Shown: positions 62,333 to 64,000 of the stretch, piece after piece
Layout: every line of letters starts with the position of its first letter
How positions within the stretch are numbered: position 1 is the stretch's first letter
Notes under the pieces: generated by a model
Seen by the model: only the letters and a program-made list of their open reading frames with translations
Told to the model about the DNA's origin: nothing
Databases searched by the model: none
Assembly: GCF_946221635.1 (NCBI RefSeq)
Contig: NZ_CAMIHB010000013.1
Coordinates: forward strand, 1-64,000
Source: an uncultured Rhodoferax sp.
Lineage (GTDB): Bacteria > Pseudomonadota > Gammaproteobacteria > Burkholderiales > Burkholderiaceae_C
DNA: 64,000 nt
Reading direction: 5' to 3'
Program-made: the position numbers and the translations under genes

Positions 62333-62770
62333 ATGCGCTTTCTGCTCTATGTTTTCTGCCTGCTTGCGCTGTTCGGCTGCGCGTCCAGCAGCGTCACCTA
62401 CCGCGACGCCCCATCTGTAGATGGCAATACAGCGACCATTTATATCTATCGTCCTCAGAAATTTCTTCTCGGAGCGTATGACGCACGTTTGGCGATTGAT
62501 GGAGAAAATGCAATCAAACTCGGCGGCGGGGCGTATACCTACGTGCGTGTCAGTGAAGGATGCCACCGCATTGAACTGTCATGGCCGTATGGCGCAAGTC
62601 TCGGCCATAAGGCGGACTTGGACGTTTGCGTGCAAGGCCAGGACTCCCGCTATGTGCGCATAGAAGGCCTCAATGTGGTTTCATGGCGCCTTCAGCTCAT
62701 TGGCCGGACAGAGGCACTTCCTGAAATCAGCACAGCCACCTACGAGCCGGCAGGTGGGGCATCCAAGTAG
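62333..62770 (+). CDS. DUF2846-like lipoprotein
   Basis: A 145-residue predicted lipoprotein. The signal MRFLLYVFCLLALFGC has its lipobox Cys16. The mature part reads 'ATIYIYRPQKFL' and 'YDARLAIDGENAIKLGGGAYTYVRVSEGCHRIEL', the DUF2846 pattern (IYRxxxxxG…G). Role unknown. ATG 62333 is chosen for the signal peptide. It lies 55 bp after the macroglobulin gene and has a lower GC content than its surroundings. Confidence 0.85.
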   Translation: MRFLLYVFCLLALFGCASSSVTYRDAPSVDGNTATIYIYRPQKFLLGAYDARLAIDGENAIKLGGGAYTYVRVSEGCHRIELSWPYGASLGHKADLDVCVQGQDSRYVRIEGLNVVSWRLQLIGRTEALPEISTATYEPAGGASK

Positions 62771-62788
62771 GATTGATCCAAACCTGCG

Positions 62789-63256
62789 CTAGGCTTGCAC
62801 CATCACCTCACCAAACCTGAGGTGGTGCAAGCTCTCCCGCAGTATCACCATCGCCGCATAAAACTCTGGCGCAGTAGGCAAAGCCTCCTGCCCGCTGGGT
62901 CGCCCTTGACTGACCATGGCGAGGCGGTTGAAGAGGTCTTCCACATCGTCCAGGCTCCATTGCAGCTCAGCACCCGGCGCAGCGCCCACGCCTTGCAGAA
63001 TCAAGGCCGCGCCCGCCCCGCGCAATAGCAACTGCTCGTTGCGCACCAGCTTCGCAGCCAGTGGCATCACTACATCTTCGGTCTGCTCGATCGCGTGCTC
63101 AATGTCCAGGGGCGTGGGCGGTGTGTGGCGCATCCACTGGCGGGCCAGCGATGCAGTGCCCAGCGGCAGTTCTTGTTGCAGAACAACGCGGCCGCCTTCG
63201 GTGCACAGCACCGTGCTGGTCTCGGCCCCAAGCTGAAATGTGGTCTCTACGGTCAT
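62789..63256 (-). CDS. Hypothetical protein coupled to a TetR regulator, 155 aa
   Basis: A 155-residue soluble protein (MTVETTFQLGAETSTVLCTE…). It has no signal peptide, membrane helix or recognised motif. The C-terminal half is predominantly helical ('EFYAAMVILRESLHHLRFGE'). Its ATG overlaps the TetR stop (ATGA), so the two proteins are made together. Candidates include a ligand-binding or effector partner of the regulator, but nothing in the sequence proves it. It converges with the DUF2846 gene. Confidence 0.8.
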   Translation of the reverse strand: MTVETTFQLGAETSTVLCTEGGRVVLQQELPLGTASLARQWMRHTPPTPLDIEHAIEQTEDVVMPLAAKLVRNEQLLLRGAGAALILQGVGAAPGAELQWSLDDVEDLFNRLAMVSQGRPSGQEALPTAPEFYAAMVILRESLHHLRFGEVMVQA

Positions 63257-63882
63257 AACGCATCCTTGCTTCGCAAACCTTCCAGCATGGCGATCAGGCA
63301 TTGCCGCGTATCCGCCAGCGCGTCCTGCACGCCCGCCTCGTCGCCCGGCAAAGAGTCCATGCCGCCGTACAGCGCGCCCAACACAATGCGCGCCAACCGC
63401 TCCGCGTCATGTCTCCGAAAAATGCCGTGCACCTGCAGGTCGGCAATGTTGGCCCGCATGGTGCCCAAGCCCTGGCGCTGCCGGATTTCGCCCCACTGCG
63501 CGCCCAGCACCGCTGGCGCATCCACCAGCATGAGGCGGCGCAGCGGCGCGTTGGTGCCGGCTTGCAGCACAGTGTCGATGGAAGCCAGAAACGCATCCCA
63601 GGCGCCGCCGCCGTCGGCTATGACGGCGCGGCGCGCAGCGAAGGCCTGCTGCACCAGCGCCGCATCCACCTGCTCCACCACGGCGGCAAACAGGCCTTTC
63701 TTGTCACCATAGTGGTGGTACAGCGCGCCCACGGTCACACCGGCGTCGGCGCAGATGCTGCCGACCGGCGCTTTCTCGTAGCCCTGCTCGCTGAACCAGC
63801 GCAGCGCGGCGCGCTGCAACGCGGCCTGCGTGGCACTGGCGTTTTCTTTGCGGCCATCGCGTTTTGTTTGGATTTCAGCCAT
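63253..63882 (-). CDS. TetR/AcrR-family transcriptional regulator
   Basis: A 209-residue repressor-type protein. The DNA-binding domain (about residues 18-65) has 'GSICADAGVTVGALYHHYGDKKGLFAAVV', the TetR helix-turn-helix signature. The C-terminal ligand/dimer domain has no obvious subfamily. It diverges from a gene starting at 63969, and a perfect palindrome lies in the divergent region, so it probably represses itself and that gene. Confidence 0.95.
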   Translation of the reverse strand: MAEIQTKRDGRKENASATQAALQRAALRWFSEQGYEKAPVGSICADAGVTVGALYHHYGDKKGLFAAVVEQVDAALVQQAFAARRAVIADGGGAWDAFLASIDTVLQAGTNAPLRRLMLVDAPAVLGAQWGEIRQRQGLGTMRANIADLQVHGIFRRHDAERLARIVLGALYGGMDSLPGDEAGVQDALADTRQCLIAMLEGLRSKDAL

Positions 63883-63915
63883 GGGTAACGTGGGAGACAG
63901 CGGGTTTCTTTACAA

Positions 63916-63932
63916 ACATAACGTGATTATGT
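63916..63932. promoter_or_regulatory. Candidate TetR operator palindrome
   Basis: ACATAA-CGTGA-TTATGT, a perfect 6-bp-arm palindrome in the 86-bp divergent region between the TetR gene (start 63882) and the gene starting at 63969. TetR-family operators are typically such inverted repeats over the promoter. Confidence 0.72.
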
Positions 63933-63968
63933 ATTCTCCGACTCATTCCATCAACCCGAGACATTCCC

Positions 63969-64000
63969 ATGCACATCCTCGCCCTGGTCCTCATTGCCCT
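63969..64000 (+). CDS. Start of an unidentified gene, cut by the window end
   Basis: ATG 63969 opens a frame beginning MHILALVLIA, a hydrophobic stretch typical of a membrane protein. Only 32 bases are visible. Its divergence from a TetR gene suggests a TetR-controlled transporter or short-chain dehydrogenase, but nothing more can be said. Confidence 0.45.
   Translation, partial: MHILALVLIA

Noticed and set aside
62794..62831. Hairpin CTTGCACCA…TGGTGCAAG near the end of the 155-aa gene
   Set aside because: The arms are separated by a 3-nt bulge, most of it is coding, and there is no T-run. Too weak to call a terminator.

Overview
The window is a dense, GC-rich bacterial chromosome segment of about 60 genes. 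No tRNA, rRNA, insertion sequence, prophage or CRISPR array was seen. Gene order and protein character point to a betaproteobacterium of the order Burkholderiales, most likely family Comamonadaceae. The evidence is the chain fabF-acpP-fabG-fabD-fabH-plsX-rpmF-yceD next to rpoE-mucA-mucB-mucD and lepA-lepB-rnc-era-recO-pdxJ-acpS, plus a small repeat with core TGCGCAAGCAGCTA that I associate with this family. The genus cannot be fixed from the sequence alone.

Layout. 0-5 kb: yggT, lysS, a YgjP-like metallopeptidase, rluE, DUF3820 and SUI1-family genes, and an OmpA/FecR secreted pair. 5.3-10.2 kb: an accessory locus with a 79-aa protein, a 1332-aa single-module Pls/PosA-type non-ribosomal peptide synthetase and a phosphopantetheinyl transferase. 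10.3-13 kb: a secretion locus with a propeptide-like lipoprotein, a subtilisin-family protease ending in a GlyGly-CTERM tail, and an opposing rhombosortase. 13-32.8 kb, almost all on the minus strand: nagZ, the lepA-to-acpS translation and RNA-processing operon, the MucD/MucB/MucA/RpoE envelope-stress system, and the fatty-acid/phospholipid cluster. 32.8-37.5 kb: maf, an RsmI-like methylase, sppA, a Rieske protein, a HAD phosphatase and rluC. 37.9-41 kb: rne, divergent from rluC as in E. coli. 41-46 kb: a degenerate GGDEF protein and hemY-hemX-hemD-hemC. 46-55 kb: ppc, a periplasmic binding protein, the AlgR/AlgZ pair, argH, ltaE and a cupin regulator. 55-64 kb: tag and a small gene flanking a LexA box, a 1997-aa alpha-2-macroglobulin, a DUF2846 lipoprotein, and a TetR regulator with an unknown partner beside the start of another gene.

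Most notable points. (1) A self-contained rhombosortase / GlyGly-CTERM protease / stand-alone propeptide cassette. (2) A poly(amino acid) synthetase-like locus carrying its own activating enzyme. (3) Eleven copies of a roughly 50-60 bp repeat, seven of which lie inside or at the edges of conserved genes and contribute codons, a start region or a stop codon (Era, FabD, HemD, SppA, alpha-2-macroglobulin, YgjP, FabH). (4) A perfect CTGT-N8-ACAG LexA site inside a divergent promoter between tag and a 91-aa gene. (5) Strong RNA hairpins between acpP and fabF, between rpmF and plsX, and in the rne leader.

All functions are inferred by reading the translated sequences; no database search was run.
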